Of a DNA stretch of 64,000 nt, positions 1-9,620 are shown in pieces; the stretch's first letter is position 1, and every line of letters begins with the position of its first letter. Made by a program: the position numbers and the translations under genes. The notes below the pieces were generated by a model that had not been told where the DNA came from, made no database searches, and worked only from the letters and a program-made list of their open reading frames with translations. Origin of the DNA: Stemphylium vesicarium (taxonomy: Eukaryota > Ascomycota > Dothideomycetes > Pleosporales > Pleosporaceae); NCBI GenBank assembly GCA_004380135.1, contig QXCR01000128.1, forward strand, positions 1 to 64,000, read 5' to 3'.

Positions 1-221
1 GAATAGCTTATATTATAGCTAGAATCTAGATCTATATCTTATACATAGAATATTTTTACCTAGCTAGGATAGCTAGCTAGATATCTTAGATCGGAGCAAA
101 ATGAGGAGACCCAACTCTTGGCAACGTGGGTTAGCTAATAACTTTCCACCTATTAGATTTAGAGAAAGACTTCCTATTTATAAGATATAGATCTAGATTT
201 TAGCTATGATATAAGCTATTC
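1..221. mobile_element. MITE-like element with 43-bp terminal inverted repeats
   Basis: Bases 1-43 and 179-221 are inverted copies of each other, 43 bp long with only two mismatches, both transitions. The 135 bp between them carry no ORF. The whole unit is AT-rich and full of TA steps and AGCTAG/AGATCTAG words. This is the structure of a miniature inverted-repeat element or a folded-back repeat. The left end coincides with the window edge, so the true boundary and any target-site duplication cannot be checked, and the element could extend further left. Confidence 0.7.
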
Positions 222-780
222 ATTGTCCAGATTGCATAAGAAGTGGTGGAGATATCACGGAAAATGAGTTCCCGATGTGGAGACCCATTTACCAGCCTAC
301 TCGAGGCTGGGCATGCCTTGCTATTATCGTCGGTTAAAAATCAATACACTATTTTCCAAGGTCATGCAGCTATCACTAAGTCGGTGAAGAACTGTTGAGT
401 CTACTTTCCTTTGGATGTATGCATTTTGCAATGCTTGAGCAAATCATCGTTTTACACATGCTAACACAGCCTCTGTGGCTTTCAGCCCGCATACACCGGT
501 CATTCTCTACCTTTTTCGATCCTGAACTCTAAGACCAATGGCAATTGCGCGTCTCATGGTCACTTGGAAAGAAATCAGGCATGAATGCGCTGGCTCAGTA
601 AATGCCTGCTTTGACACCAAGGATTCTATTGCATTGTCTCAAAAGATCAGGCGTTTTCGAGCAATTGTCAAGCGCACTAGTTTGTGCACACTTGCATTTT
701 ACGCCTAGCGATCGCCTATCGCATGTTAAATCCTACTTCAAGCGTTAGAAAGCGGGGCCCGCATGTGCAGGCAGTTTTCC
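222..780. other. Intergenic region, no gene seen
   Basis: This stretch lies between the inverted-repeat element and the 3' end of the DUF1996 gene. No ORF with recognisable protein features or splice pattern is visible on either strand. It presumably holds the 3' UTR of the minus-strand gene. Confidence 0.5.
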
Positions 781-1968
781 TCAGTTCACATGCATGCCAC
801 CCGGTAACGCCGTCAGCCATCCATCGAAGTTTTCACCGACCATATCCTTGACGCTGCACTTGTTCTGGCTAGCAATGTTCTGCTTCTTCAACGTCGGCGC
901 GGACACGTAGTTATTCGCATCCATAGCTTTCTGTAGACTATCATCTTTCCAGCCGAAGAGATAGTCCGCATGCGTCGAAAAGCCAGTGGCATCGCCGCTG
1001 GACCAGATGAAAGGCTGACTGCCATCACTCGGCCAGTCTGCCTTGTTATTGAATTGCTTTGTGTCCCAGACTGTCTCCAGCAGGATCTGAGGAATGCGCA
1101 CGGGGTGCGAAGACGGACATGCGCCGCCGTTCTCAAACGTACCCGTCGCAGGATAGGAGACATGTTCGCGATGATTCGGGCTATCCAGGTTCGCGCCATC
1201 CCAGCATGTTGGGAAGCGATGGTTAATCATGATGCCAGCTGGACACGGTTGTTTTGGAAACTCCAGCGTCTCTGGCTCTCGCGTATCTTCGTTTTGCATG
1301 CAGATGTAGGTTAGTTGGCGGAAATTGCGCGCTTCTTCGCGTGACCGATAGCTTACGTCGCCGATTAGCATGCGGAAGCCAGGCTTGAAGGCTGTGACTT
1401 TTGTGGCCTGGGCAGTGCTGAAGAGAGCGTCGGTCATATAGTATACGACCTAGCGGGGTTGAGTTAGGAGGAAGGGGTTTGAATAGGAGGGAGAGGATGG
1501 CGTACCATGCCGCCGTTTGTACCTTCCATGCCTTGCTGGGCTCGCTGGGGTACGCGCTTGAAGGTGCCATTCTTTGCTTTGAAGTATACGACTGCGGTCC
1601 AGTAGTTGCCTGATGAAACTGTGAGCAAATTTGGGCGCCAATTGATTCCGCCTTTTTCGCTGGACACTTACTCAGATCCTCGGTGAACTCGCAGGTCGTG
1701 CACGTTGACTGTGCGGCAAGATCGTGGCCTTGAGCAGGGTCCATGGTCACGTTAAAAGAGTTCTAAAATTTTGTTAGGGCAAGCCATCGATTCAGACATT
1801 CATACGTACGCCTCCGATGATCTGATGCAAATGCGGCGATGGGTTGGAGCCTGGATTGACCAGCGGATCGAGCCGTTGAACGGTCAACTGCGCGCATCCG
1901 AAGCGTAGCAGACCTGCGTTTGCTGGAGAAAGGATCCCGAAGGCAGTGAAAGGAATCTGTAACCTCAT
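781..1968 (-). CDS. Secreted DUF1996-domain protein
   Basis: Four exons on the minus strand (1810-1968, 1672-1762, 1506-1609, 781-1449) join in frame to 340 aa. Introns of 47, 61 and 56 bp all have GT-AG ends. The ATG at 1968 opens a signal-peptide-like N-terminus (MRLQIPFTAFGILSPANAG). The body shows DUF1996 hallmarks: RLDPLVNPG and HLHQIIGGN near the start, NYWTAVVYFKAKNGT in the middle, then FPTCWDGANLDSPNHREH and SSGDATGFSTHADYLFGW towards the C-terminus. DUF1996 proteins are fungal, usually secreted and sometimes carry a WSC domain; none is present here. The biochemical function of the family is not established. The conserved His and Asp residues suggest a metal- or sugar-binding fold, but that is inference. 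Confidence 0.88.
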
Positions 1969-2587
1969 GGTGGTTGAAGCTGTTGTTGCTGTTGTGATAC
2001 TGATTCAGGTGATGTGCCACAGGTGGATCTCTACGAGATGTTGTTCATATCTGATGGCATGAGCGTCATATCTCATTGTTGTCCTTTTTTACAACTGCCG
2101 GACACCCTAGTGTAAGTTTCAAGAGCCGAATGTTGGGGTAATGTAAGCTAATATCGAGTAGCGAATGCGCGCTTCCCTGCCAAGGCACATTGAACAACAT
2201 GTCGACGTGAGCGACGACGATAATTCTCAACATTCGAATAAGGAAAGTCCTAGATATCCAAAGATTTGGTAACAATATGGTAGAGGACTTGGTAGTTCGA
2301 AGAACGAACGCGGGATTATCCGTCCGACCCTCTGATGGCAAGTCATCCGACCGCGATATTGACGACATACCGGCATCTTTTGGGTATCAGGAAGTCCGCA
2401 TGTGGCCGAATGTATCGCGGTACAATATCCCATGACATCGGTGCCAGTCAAACTCGGATACATGAATCCGGGCCTCAAGGGATCAAATGTTCGTCAACAG
2501 CTTCACTGGGCAGTCGTAGAGCCCACTCGAAATCCCACTTCGCCGGACTGAGCCTCTCGTACCCGTCTCTGCTTTACGGCACTCGCA
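1969..2587. other. Divergent intergenic region, shared promoter space
   Basis: The region lies between the 5' end of the minus-strand DUF1996 gene and the start of the plus-strand small secreted protein, so it should contain both promoters. ORFs crossing it look like chance frames. No repeat or RNA gene is seen. Confidence 0.45.
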
Positions 2588-2935
2588 ATGAAGTTCCCCA
2601 TATCACTACTCGCGTTGACTCTCAGGGTAGTCCACGCGCAGACATACCCCGAATGCACAGCCGAAGTCGCACGAAGCGACGACTGCGCAGCCATCATCAA
2701 CGCCAACGCATGCTACAACAAGTTTCGATGGAATGCGCAGACCCTGACTTGCATTGATGGAAGCGACAATGGAGAAAAACAGAGAAAGGTATGCAACCCG
2801 GAAGGCCTCGGTTTCTATGTGAAGAACTTTTGAAGGGTGACAAGATATGCTAATGTTGTAAATTAGGTCTGCGCGTGCTGCAGCTGCGTGGGAAAAGTCA
2901 TGTGCGATTGGGCTACGAAGCAGAGGTTTTGCTGA
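2588..2935 (+). CDS. Small secreted cysteine-rich protein (10 Cys)
   Basis: Two exons (2588-2788 and 2867-2935) separated by a 78-bp GT-AG intron with a GCTAAT branch-like site encode 89 aa. The first 18 residues form a signal peptide ending in VHAQ. The mature part of about 71 aa has ten cysteines: four spaced singly in exon 1, then a tight CACCSC cluster, one more in MCDW and one at the very C-terminus (RFC). An even number of cysteines in a small secreted chain predicts a disulfide-stabilised extracellular protein, the profile of candidate fungal effectors, antimicrobial or adhesive proteins. I do not recognise a named family. Without the splice the frame runs to a stop inside the intron and loses six of the ten cysteines, which supports the intron. 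No function is assigned. Confidence 0.75.
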
Positions 2936-4385
2936 AGTGATGGAGGTTTTCTGGCTGAGAACGAGGGAGTAGGGTATTTGTAACAGAAATATTGATGAAC
3001 TGATGAGCTTAGCGCGCGATTGATGATTGTCTTTGTTCATGAGAGCAATGTGCGGTGTCATCGCAAGGACGTGGAGTTCAGTGAAGCTGCAGTCTAAACA
3101 AATGATTCATCATACGAGAGCCATCTGGGCGCATCTTCCTTTCACCGAAATGCTGACGAGGCATCATTGTTACTCCGTTTGTCTCTTCCAGATGAGAGTG
3201 TGGGGCACAACAAGCCGTCACTGGAATGCGCTAACCTTCGTTGGGCTTAAGTTAAGTGACGTGACGCGCTCTCACCAAAATTCTCAACGCAGCTTCCTCA
3301 GTCTCCTTTTACACCATCGACACCCAACAACACATCTTCAGCCCATTCAATTAGATACGGACTTTGGCACCGGTCGTACATCACATGCGAATACCGATTG
3401 ATGACATTCAAAATCACTTCTCTCATGCCAAGGCCCAATTCCATCGCCTACACAACCCGCAGAGGCTGTTAGGCGGCTGCAACGACCTCTAACAAAGTCG
3501 CGGCACCAGTTTGGTATCACTCTGCAAATGATTTTCGGTGATGTACAGCATTAAGACAGCCTCGATACACCAGTCAGCTGCATCATGTCGTGGTTCCAGC
3601 ACTATGGCGCTGAACAGTGTTGTCATTTGCAAGAATCATGTTATTGCCGGTGCCTGCTCCGGAGATGACGACTGCTAGTGGTCAGCCCATAGTACCACAA
3701 GCAGTTGTGTACGTCGATCACAAGAAACATTGGGAGAACTAACTACTACGACATCCATGTCCGCAGCTCGTGGCGCTTTCGCCTTGCCCGCGAGCTCGGT
3801 TGATCCGCAGCCTGCAGATACACCATAATCCACCATACTCGACCATATGCTCTCGTAATTATCGCGGGGGCATCCTGTAGATCATGTTCGCGAGTATAAC
3901 CGGTATTCTTGTTATCGTATGTGGAATCGTGATGTGTCTGAAAAAGGAGAAGGAGGAGAAAGCGAAAGCCCCATGGACATCAAGTTAGCGATAATGACAC
4001 TAGCATAGTCGCAAGTCCTGTGTCACAATAAGTTGACAGTTCCGCTCGTCGGGAGCTTTCTGAATGGATACGACAAAAATATCGGACACTGTTCCCGATT
4101 CGATCGAATAATTCCTCTACTTGGCGTTGCTAAAGCGACCACGAAACACGGCATGATGAGTAGACTCAGACTAACAAGGCCTCAACACGCCCTGCGGAAT
4201 ACGAAAGTAAGCAGAGCGATAAGCTTAGAACGAATCTTCCTCCCCGATATGCATAGCCCTACGAGACAAGTACAAACTTATCGTTCTGCCTGCTGTTGCG
4301 CGCGCGCCCACTTTTTGGCTGATCCTTATTCATCACGTCTGAGTCACTCCACCACCAATACTGCTCTCCGAGTTACAACAGCGCT
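2936..4385. other. 1.45-kb gap with a possible membrane-protein relic
   Basis: No intact gene is seen. A short plus-strand ORF at 3884-3988 (34 aa) reads as a hydrophobic membrane segment (about FASITGILVIVCGIVMC) followed by a basic KKEKEEK stop-transfer tail and a stop. The frames upstream (about 3660-3830) are Ser/Thr-rich but broken by stops. This resembles the C-terminal end of a Mid2/WSC-like surface protein whose front has decayed, but the support is weak and it may be chance. Confidence 0.3.
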
Positions 4386-5275
4386 ATGAAAACATGCATG
4401 GCTCGATCGTCGCTTCTTTTGCTGGTAGCTTCAGCCTCCGCCGAGTTTCTGACACCTGACAAAGCGATTGGAACTGGGTGGCGCAAAGGCGCAGTGATCA
4501 CCATTCGATGGAATTCGTCCTGGCCTGAATGGAACGATGGACCCAGCTCAACGACGAATTACGATCTCTGGATAACCATGTTTAAGAATAGTGACTACGA
4601 AAAAAAGTTACACGGTAAGTGAATGTCTTCGCTTCGCTGGCATGACCAGAACAACTCACCCGTTGATTTATAGAGTTCGGCGATGTTCGAGGCGGCGGAG
4701 AGTGGAACTGGACTGTCGATGCGCCAGAGAGACTTGTGGACAGTGTTACGGGTATGATCTTTCGATTCCAAGAGCATCGCGATTCCGAGGAATATGACAC
4801 TGGGTCGTGGCAATACCCTAGTTGGCCATTTGCCATTGTCCCGGCTCTCGAGGCCTCCTATTCAGACATTGAATCCTCTACGCCTACTATTTCCTCGCTA
4901 TTCTCAGCTTCGGCGATTGCCTCTGCTATCGACGGTACAGCGACGATGGCACAACCAGAACCGTCAAACACCTCCGAACGTCCGGTGCCCGAGTCTTCGT
5001 CGAACGAGAAAAAGCAATCGTCATCTAGTTCAAATTCAGGTGTGATAGCAGGCGCAGTTGTCGGGGGTTTGGCGGGGAGTGCAGCCATTGTTGGAGGAAT
5101 CCTCCTACTGCTCAGGCGGAAGAAGCGTCGTGACAGGAAAACGCCAGTGTTTGAGATTGACAGTGATGTGACCCAGACTCCAGGAACGACTTCTACAGAT
5201 TTGGCGATTGCGGCACAGAAAACGAACGCGAAGTACAAACGCAGCGATCTTCCGGAGCTGGTGACGGCTGGGTGA
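4386..5275 (+). CDS. Single-pass membrane protein with signal peptide
   Basis: Two exons (4386-4614 and 4674-5275) joined across a 59-bp GT-AG intron encode 276 aa. The order is: signal peptide (about residues 1-20, ending ASAEF), an N-terminal extracellular domain with several Trp residues (TGWRKGAVITIRW, GGGEWNWTV), a Ser/Thr/Glu-rich stalk, one membrane segment (GAVVGGLAGSAAIVGGILLLL) followed at once by RRKKRRDRK, and a cytoplasmic tail of about 55 aa. This type I layout, with Ser-rich stalk and basic stop-transfer, matches fungal cell-surface or sensor-like proteins of Mid2/WSC general form, although no WSC cysteine domain is present. No family name is assigned. The splice is supported because exon 1 ends at a phase-1 donor and exon 2 resumes in frame. 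Confidence 0.75.
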
Positions 5276-5403
5276 GAGGTTGACATCAGCTAAGAGTTCC
5301 TTTTTCCGCATTCCATAGACACGTCATTGTTTCATAATAACCATGAGTTCGGAGTTTCAGGCATCGAGCTGAAATGAGTGTTCTTCTCCACGGTGCATCT
5401 ATC

Positions 5404-6418
5404 TCACCAAATTGTATACCCGCCATCCACCAAGATCTCACTACCAGTAACATAGCTACTAGCATCACTGACCAACCATACTGCGGCCCCCCTGAATTCC
5501 TCCGGTTTCGCGATCCTGTTCATAGGAATATCCCTCAACCACTCTTTACTCAGCTTTTCCATCTCTTCACCCTGGTTCGCTTCCGTCTGGATATATCCCG
5601 GGCTCAGCGCATTCACACGAATGCCGTACGGTGCCCATTCCGATGCCAACGACTTCATCAGCTGTGCAGAAGCAGCTTTGGAAGCATTGTACGCTGATTG
5701 CTTTTGCGGGCGGTTGACGATGGAACCGGACATTGAAGAGACAATCAGAATGCGACCGTCGACCTTGTTGTCAATCCACCATTTGCCTGCCGTACGCGAG
5801 AAGAGGAAGGTACCAGTCAGATTGACGTCAACCATGCGTTTGAAGTCTTCGAAGGGGTAGTCTTCGGCGGGTGCGCCGCCAGTGATACCAGCGTTGGTGA
5901 CGAGGATATCCACGGTGCCGAAATCTTTGACAATCTTATCCCAGGTCGACTTCACGCCTTCCTCGGACGAAGTGTCGCATTCATAGCCATGAACTTTGGG
6001 TTCAGGTAGCCCATGGTTTTTCGTCTCTTGGACGAGGGATTTGGCGGATTGATCTGCACCTTCCTGTTTGAGATCGACTATTGCTCCGTGAGCGCCTGAG
6101 AGCGCGAAGGCGGCGAGAATCTGCTGGCCGAGACCTTGTGAGGCTCTAGGACTTATTTCAGTATTGTTCCAGGGGTTGCTTGATCTCACATGAGAGGACT
6201 TAGAGGACTTAGTCGACATACCCGGTTACTACATGCAGTTAGTGGGTGGATGGGGTCTTGCGCAAGTTGAGCGACTCACCAACGGCAACCTTGCCTTCTA
6301 GCGAGAACTCAGACAATGTCCTGCGCCTTGTATGAGCAAAACGAACCGTAGGCTTATACAGATGCGAGAGGGCCAAGGAAGTTCGCTGTAGCGCGCTGCG
6401 GGTGACGTACGGGGGCAT
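5404..6418 (-). CDS. Short-chain dehydrogenase/reductase with 7-nt microexon
   Basis: Three exons (6280-6418, 6222-6228, 5404-6145) give 295 aa of the classical SDR family, an NAD(P)-dependent oxidoreductase. The middle exon is only seven bases. With it, the glycine-rich cofactor motif reads VVTGASQGLG (TGxxxGxG at residues 48-55); without it the motif is destroyed. Downstream are NAG in LVTNAGITGG, the catalytic Ser region VSSMSGS, YNASK (Tyr201, Lys205) and the C-terminal GSEILVDGGYT. The closest fungal annotations I know with the FSLEGKVAVVTGA start are mannitol/sorbose/arabinitol 2-dehydrogenase-like SDRs; the substrate is unproven. The first 35 residues are Arg-rich without acidic residues (MPPYVTRSALQRTSLALSHL...), resembling a mitochondrial presequence. 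An in-frame ATG at 6532 upstream is possible but less likely. Introns are 51 bp (CACTAACTGC branch site) and 76 bp. Confidence 0.9.
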
Positions 6419-6854
6419 GACGGGCAGTCGGCGGCGAGAAGATTTTGAACTTAATTCTGGGGTTGGGTAAGTGTAGTACTGGTTAGTTAGAAGTTGCTTC
6501 GTCCTCTGAAACGCGCTTTTGATGTTGTCCATGTTTATCTGGTATGGTATTGTGATGGTGGGATTACGTCACTTTTGCGTCTGGGTGTGCTCATGCGGTT
6601 TGGCTGCGCGGAGGTCAGAACGCAATACAAAAAAGCTGATTCTGACAGTGTGGAAGACAAGAGAGAGAGAATAGCAAGGAATGAAGTCAGCGCGATGCTT
6701 GGGGCTCTTCCATGGTTTGCAAAAAAATATCTTATTCACTATCACATCAAAGATAGTCGCCGTGGGTATGGCCCAATGCTGATATCGTTACAACTCCCTT
6801 TGCCAATAATTCCATTCGTCATCGTCATATCCGTGTAGATGTCGAGACTCCGGT
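6419..6854. other. Intergenic region between SDR and metallothionein-like gene
   Basis: The region holds the promoter of the SDR gene and the 3' flank of the small Cys-rich gene; both are on the minus strand. I see no further gene. ORFs present lack protein-like composition. Confidence 0.45.
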
Positions 6855-6974
6855 TTACATGACAGTGCACCAGCAAGACTCATCGCAACCGCAGCAGTCG
6901 CAGGATTCGCCGCATTTTGGGGCTGGTGTGGGCTTGATGATGGAAGAGACGGAGGAGGCGACGCTGGCAGGCAT
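6855..6974 (-). CDS. Metallothionein-like 39-aa cysteine-rich protein
   Basis: A minus-strand ORF from the ATG at 6974 to TAA at 6855 encodes 39 aa. The first 20 residues are Ser/Ala/Pro-rich. The C-terminal half is a dense cysteine cluster, KCGESCDCCGCDESCWCTVM, with seven Cys at 21, 25, 27, 28, 30, 34 and 36 (C-x3-C-x-C-C-x-C-x3-C-x-C). Seven cysteines in a 16-residue block, with no signal peptide, is the signature of fungal copper metallothioneins, which bind Cu(I) through thiolate clusters in the cytosol. One Trp inside the cluster is unusual, since metallothioneins normally lack aromatics. Gene architecture supports reality: a TATAAAA box at 7187-7193, a 50-bp 5'-UTR intron (7002-7051, GTAAGT...CTAG), and a CCCCT stress-element-like word near 7283. 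A larger overlapping ORF in another frame is probably the shadow. Confidence 0.72.
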   Translation of the reverse strand: MPASVASSVSSIIKPTPAPKCGESCDCCGCDESCWCTVM

Positions 6975-7186
6975 GTTGAAGATGTGTGGTTGAGTGTGGC
7001 GCTAGAGGAAGAGTTAGCCCAGATCTTGAAAGTAGACAAGAATGCACTTACGAGGTGGGAGTTTTGAAGGTGAAGAGCTGAGATTCAGGTGCTAGCGTAG
7101 AGTGTTGGGTATATGGATCGCTGTTCGAGTGGATGAGGGATTGATGTGTGGTTTGAAGTAGAGTGACTACCTCGCGGCAGACCTGG

Positions 7187-7193
7187 TTTTATA
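7187..7193 (-). promoter_or_regulatory. TATA box of the metallothionein-like gene
   Basis: On the minus strand this reads TATAAAA. It sits about 135 bp before the 5'-UTR splice donor and 213 bp before the ATG, a normal spacing for a strong inducible fungal promoter. Confidence 0.5.
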
Positions 7194-8672
7194 ATGTCGC
7201 CAATGTCGATCAGCAGGTAGACGCCTTCCTCGAACACCCCCAGGCTAAACAGACTACAAACGGTCGTAGCGGTCTGTCAGCCCCCCTTCATTCGCGTTCG
7301 TTGGCAGTAGCAATCGAGCCTTGACCCTGAGGCATGCATGTCGAGTTTCAACACCTGCCACTTGTCAGACATGTTATTGGTCTCTCGGTCATCATGCACC
7401 GCCTCTGCGTCCTACTATCTCTTGATCTAGCCCCAGTTGCGAGTCTAGACGGGGTGATGATCGGGAAGGGCAACGGCTATGGTGGCTCAGCTGGCTTCAG
7501 GTTACACCTTGATGGCACTTATTGGCTCATCGTCGGCGCCATTCGTAACACGTCTGCATCGGAACATGCGGATCCTTGTATGCTGCACGGGCTGATTGCG
7601 TGGCTAAGCTGCGCTAAGCTTCGTGGCGCTACTAAATCCCTCACAGAATCAAGGAATAAGCTTCGCCAAGCCGCCGCCGAGGTCTTGACCGTGAATGTGT
7701 CAACGCTAGTTGTCGTACATCAGCTCGCCAACGAGCTAGAAATCCTGACTGTGCCACAAGGGAACTGGGTAAATATGGCGCATGATGTCGCTCTGCAGTG
7801 GCTGCGTAAGCGTTTGACAGGGCTCGGTCGTGGTCGCGGATACCCGGCATCATGTCAGTATGGGCACATTTGAGTCGGCGCTATTTTGGCGGGACAAGCC
7901 GGTCAATACGCAGTCATCTATCATTTTCAGCAAGCAATCGTGGTTCGTCGCTTGTATCTTTGGGAGGCTGAGCTTTGCGGGCCGAAACTACTGACAGTAC
8001 ACATGCGCGGCATTTCGTGGCGCCTCGTCGCTTCAACAGGTTCTTGCAAAAGTCGGGGGCAACGAGAGAGTTAGGAAGACAACGCGACGCGAAGAAACAA
8101 GGCCGGGTCACAACGGGAACTGCTCGGGAATACCGGAAATAACCCGAGTCGCACTTGCCGTACCCTAGGTCAACAACAGCATGTTGTTTACACTTGATCC
8201 CTGTGCTTACACCATCGAGCATCCTTTCTCTCTTCACTCATAGGTTTTTAGTTACAGTAACGTGTGCCGCTATTGAACCCACGACCTAGACGAAAATTCT
8301 ACCCGTGGCTGGCGCATTTACTGGCATTGGAAGCTCACGTTTGCTGCATTTCATGGTCACTCTCGCAGGGCCAGATCCTGATCACCTACTATTATCCAAT
8401 ATCGCCTGAAATATATTGATGCGCAATCGCCGCAGATCCACCATGAAGGATACGGGCTGGCTAGGGTTGTGGGTCGCTCGTACCCCTCACTTTTGGCCCC
8501 ATCTTCAACCTCCGGCTCATTGCACAGCGTCAGAACCTAGATGAGCCTCATTCAACAGCGCCACTACATGCGCTAACCGAATTCTCCCTTTTGTCCAACT
8601 TTACATCTCTGGGATTTACTCGAGTCCTACACCAAACATTACGAAAACGCGACTCGACCGAGGCAACGTATA
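7194..8672. other. 1.5-kb region without a supportable gene
   Basis: A 179-aa plus-strand frame at 7334-7873 is open but shows no domain, no neighbouring exon and an unusual composition, so I do not call it. A short stretch near 8270-8290 resembles a tRNA T-arm (GGTCGTGGGTTCAAT on the minus strand) but has no matching D-arm or acceptor stem. Otherwise nothing is seen. Confidence 0.4.
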
Positions 8673-9014
8673 ATGGAAGTTGACTCAGATGGCAGGAGCT
8701 GGCGTCATATAAGAAATGAGGATTCTGGAATGCCCACCAAGTTGCCGTATGTGCATTCTAGCATCGAGGAGGATGGAGAAGCCCTCCCTTTGTTGTTTAA
8801 CAGGGCAGGAGCTGCCTGTTACGAAGACCTAGGGACGAAAACACGTCTTTACATCTTGCCGGCGTCTTCCAATGATACGAGAGCGGGACGGCTACTACGG
8901 AAACACTACCGCAGTATAGACGACAATGATGTACAATTTATATACAAGAAGCACCTACCGATCGTTCCATGTAATACCGCTAAGGCTACCGTAGAGGCTA
9001 TCTGCGAACATTAG
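8673..9014 (+). CDS. Hypothetical ORF upstream of the HET pseudogene
   Basis: This is a 113-aa open frame starting MEVDSDGRSWRHIRNED and ending AKATVEAICEH. Composition is protein-like and hydrophilic, with an acidic N-terminus. It ends 18 bp before the ATG used for the HET-domain pseudogene on the same strand. It could be the decayed 5' exon of that gene or an unrelated short ORF. No splice joining the two frames could be found, and I recognise no domain. Confidence 0.25.
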   Translation: MEVDSDGRSWRHIRNEDSGMPTKLPYVHSSIEEDGEALPLLFNRAGAACYEDLGTKTRLYILPASSNDTRAGRLLRKHYRSIDDNDVQFIYKKHLPIVPCNTAKATVEAICEH

Positions 9015-9612
9015 GAAAGCGCGTGAGGGAAATTGACCTCAGCTCCCATGAGTGGACAAAAGACCAGACTATCAGACCAAGCCAAACACCTCACAAGGTT
9101 AGCAAAACGCGTCCGCAATCGAAGTCCAAACCAATGTCTCAGCGATAGTCATTTGGCTTGCACAAAAGCAGAACAGATGAACAAACAAAGCAAGAAAGCG
9201 AATGATCGAGTTTCTCGAAAGGAGTTTTTCAGACGAATCTGGACTCTAGTCGGCGTTTCTCTTCACTACAGCTATTTCAATGTCTTCGAGGCTACCGAGG
9301 GGAAGATTCTGGACATTGTGGAGAGAGTGTCACCTCCTCATGTCCCCCTTGCTCTTGGGGAGTTTCGCTTGATGCGCTTCGAGCCGTCAGTTTGCGACAA
9401 GCCAATCCAGATGAGTCTCATCAACATACCGCTCGAGAAACCTGGTGAAGACTGCAGCGCTGTGTCTTACTGTTGGGGCCCGCCAACACAGGCTCGAGGC
9501 ATAGTCATTGTGAATAGAAAATTCATGGTCGTATACACCTCTCTACTGTCGCTTTTGTGGCATTTCCGCGATTGGGCTACTGGACTTTATTGGATCGATG
9601 ACCTTTGTATCC

Positions 9613-9620
9613 AGCAAAAG
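9613..9620 (+). repeat. Left 8-bp target-site duplication (AGCAAAAG)
   Basis: AGCAAAAG directly precedes the left terminal inverted repeat and is repeated exactly after the right one. An 8-bp duplication is diagnostic of hAT-superfamily transposition. Confidence 0.9.

Noticed and set aside
6788..7039. 83-aa minus-strand frame overlapping the metallothionein-like gene
   Set aside because: It reads Ser/Pro-rich sequence in another frame of the same transcript and crosses the 5'-UTR intron. The Cys-rich frame explains the region better.
7334..7873. 179-aa plus-strand open frame
   Set aside because: It has no domain, signal, splice context or conserved-looking block. It lies in a promoter-type region and its composition is not protein-like. 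Length alone is not enough.
8241..8300. tRNA-like sequence (T-arm motif on the minus strand)
   Set aside because: Only the GGTTCAAT-type arm is present. No D-arm, anticodon arm or matching acceptor stem can be folded.
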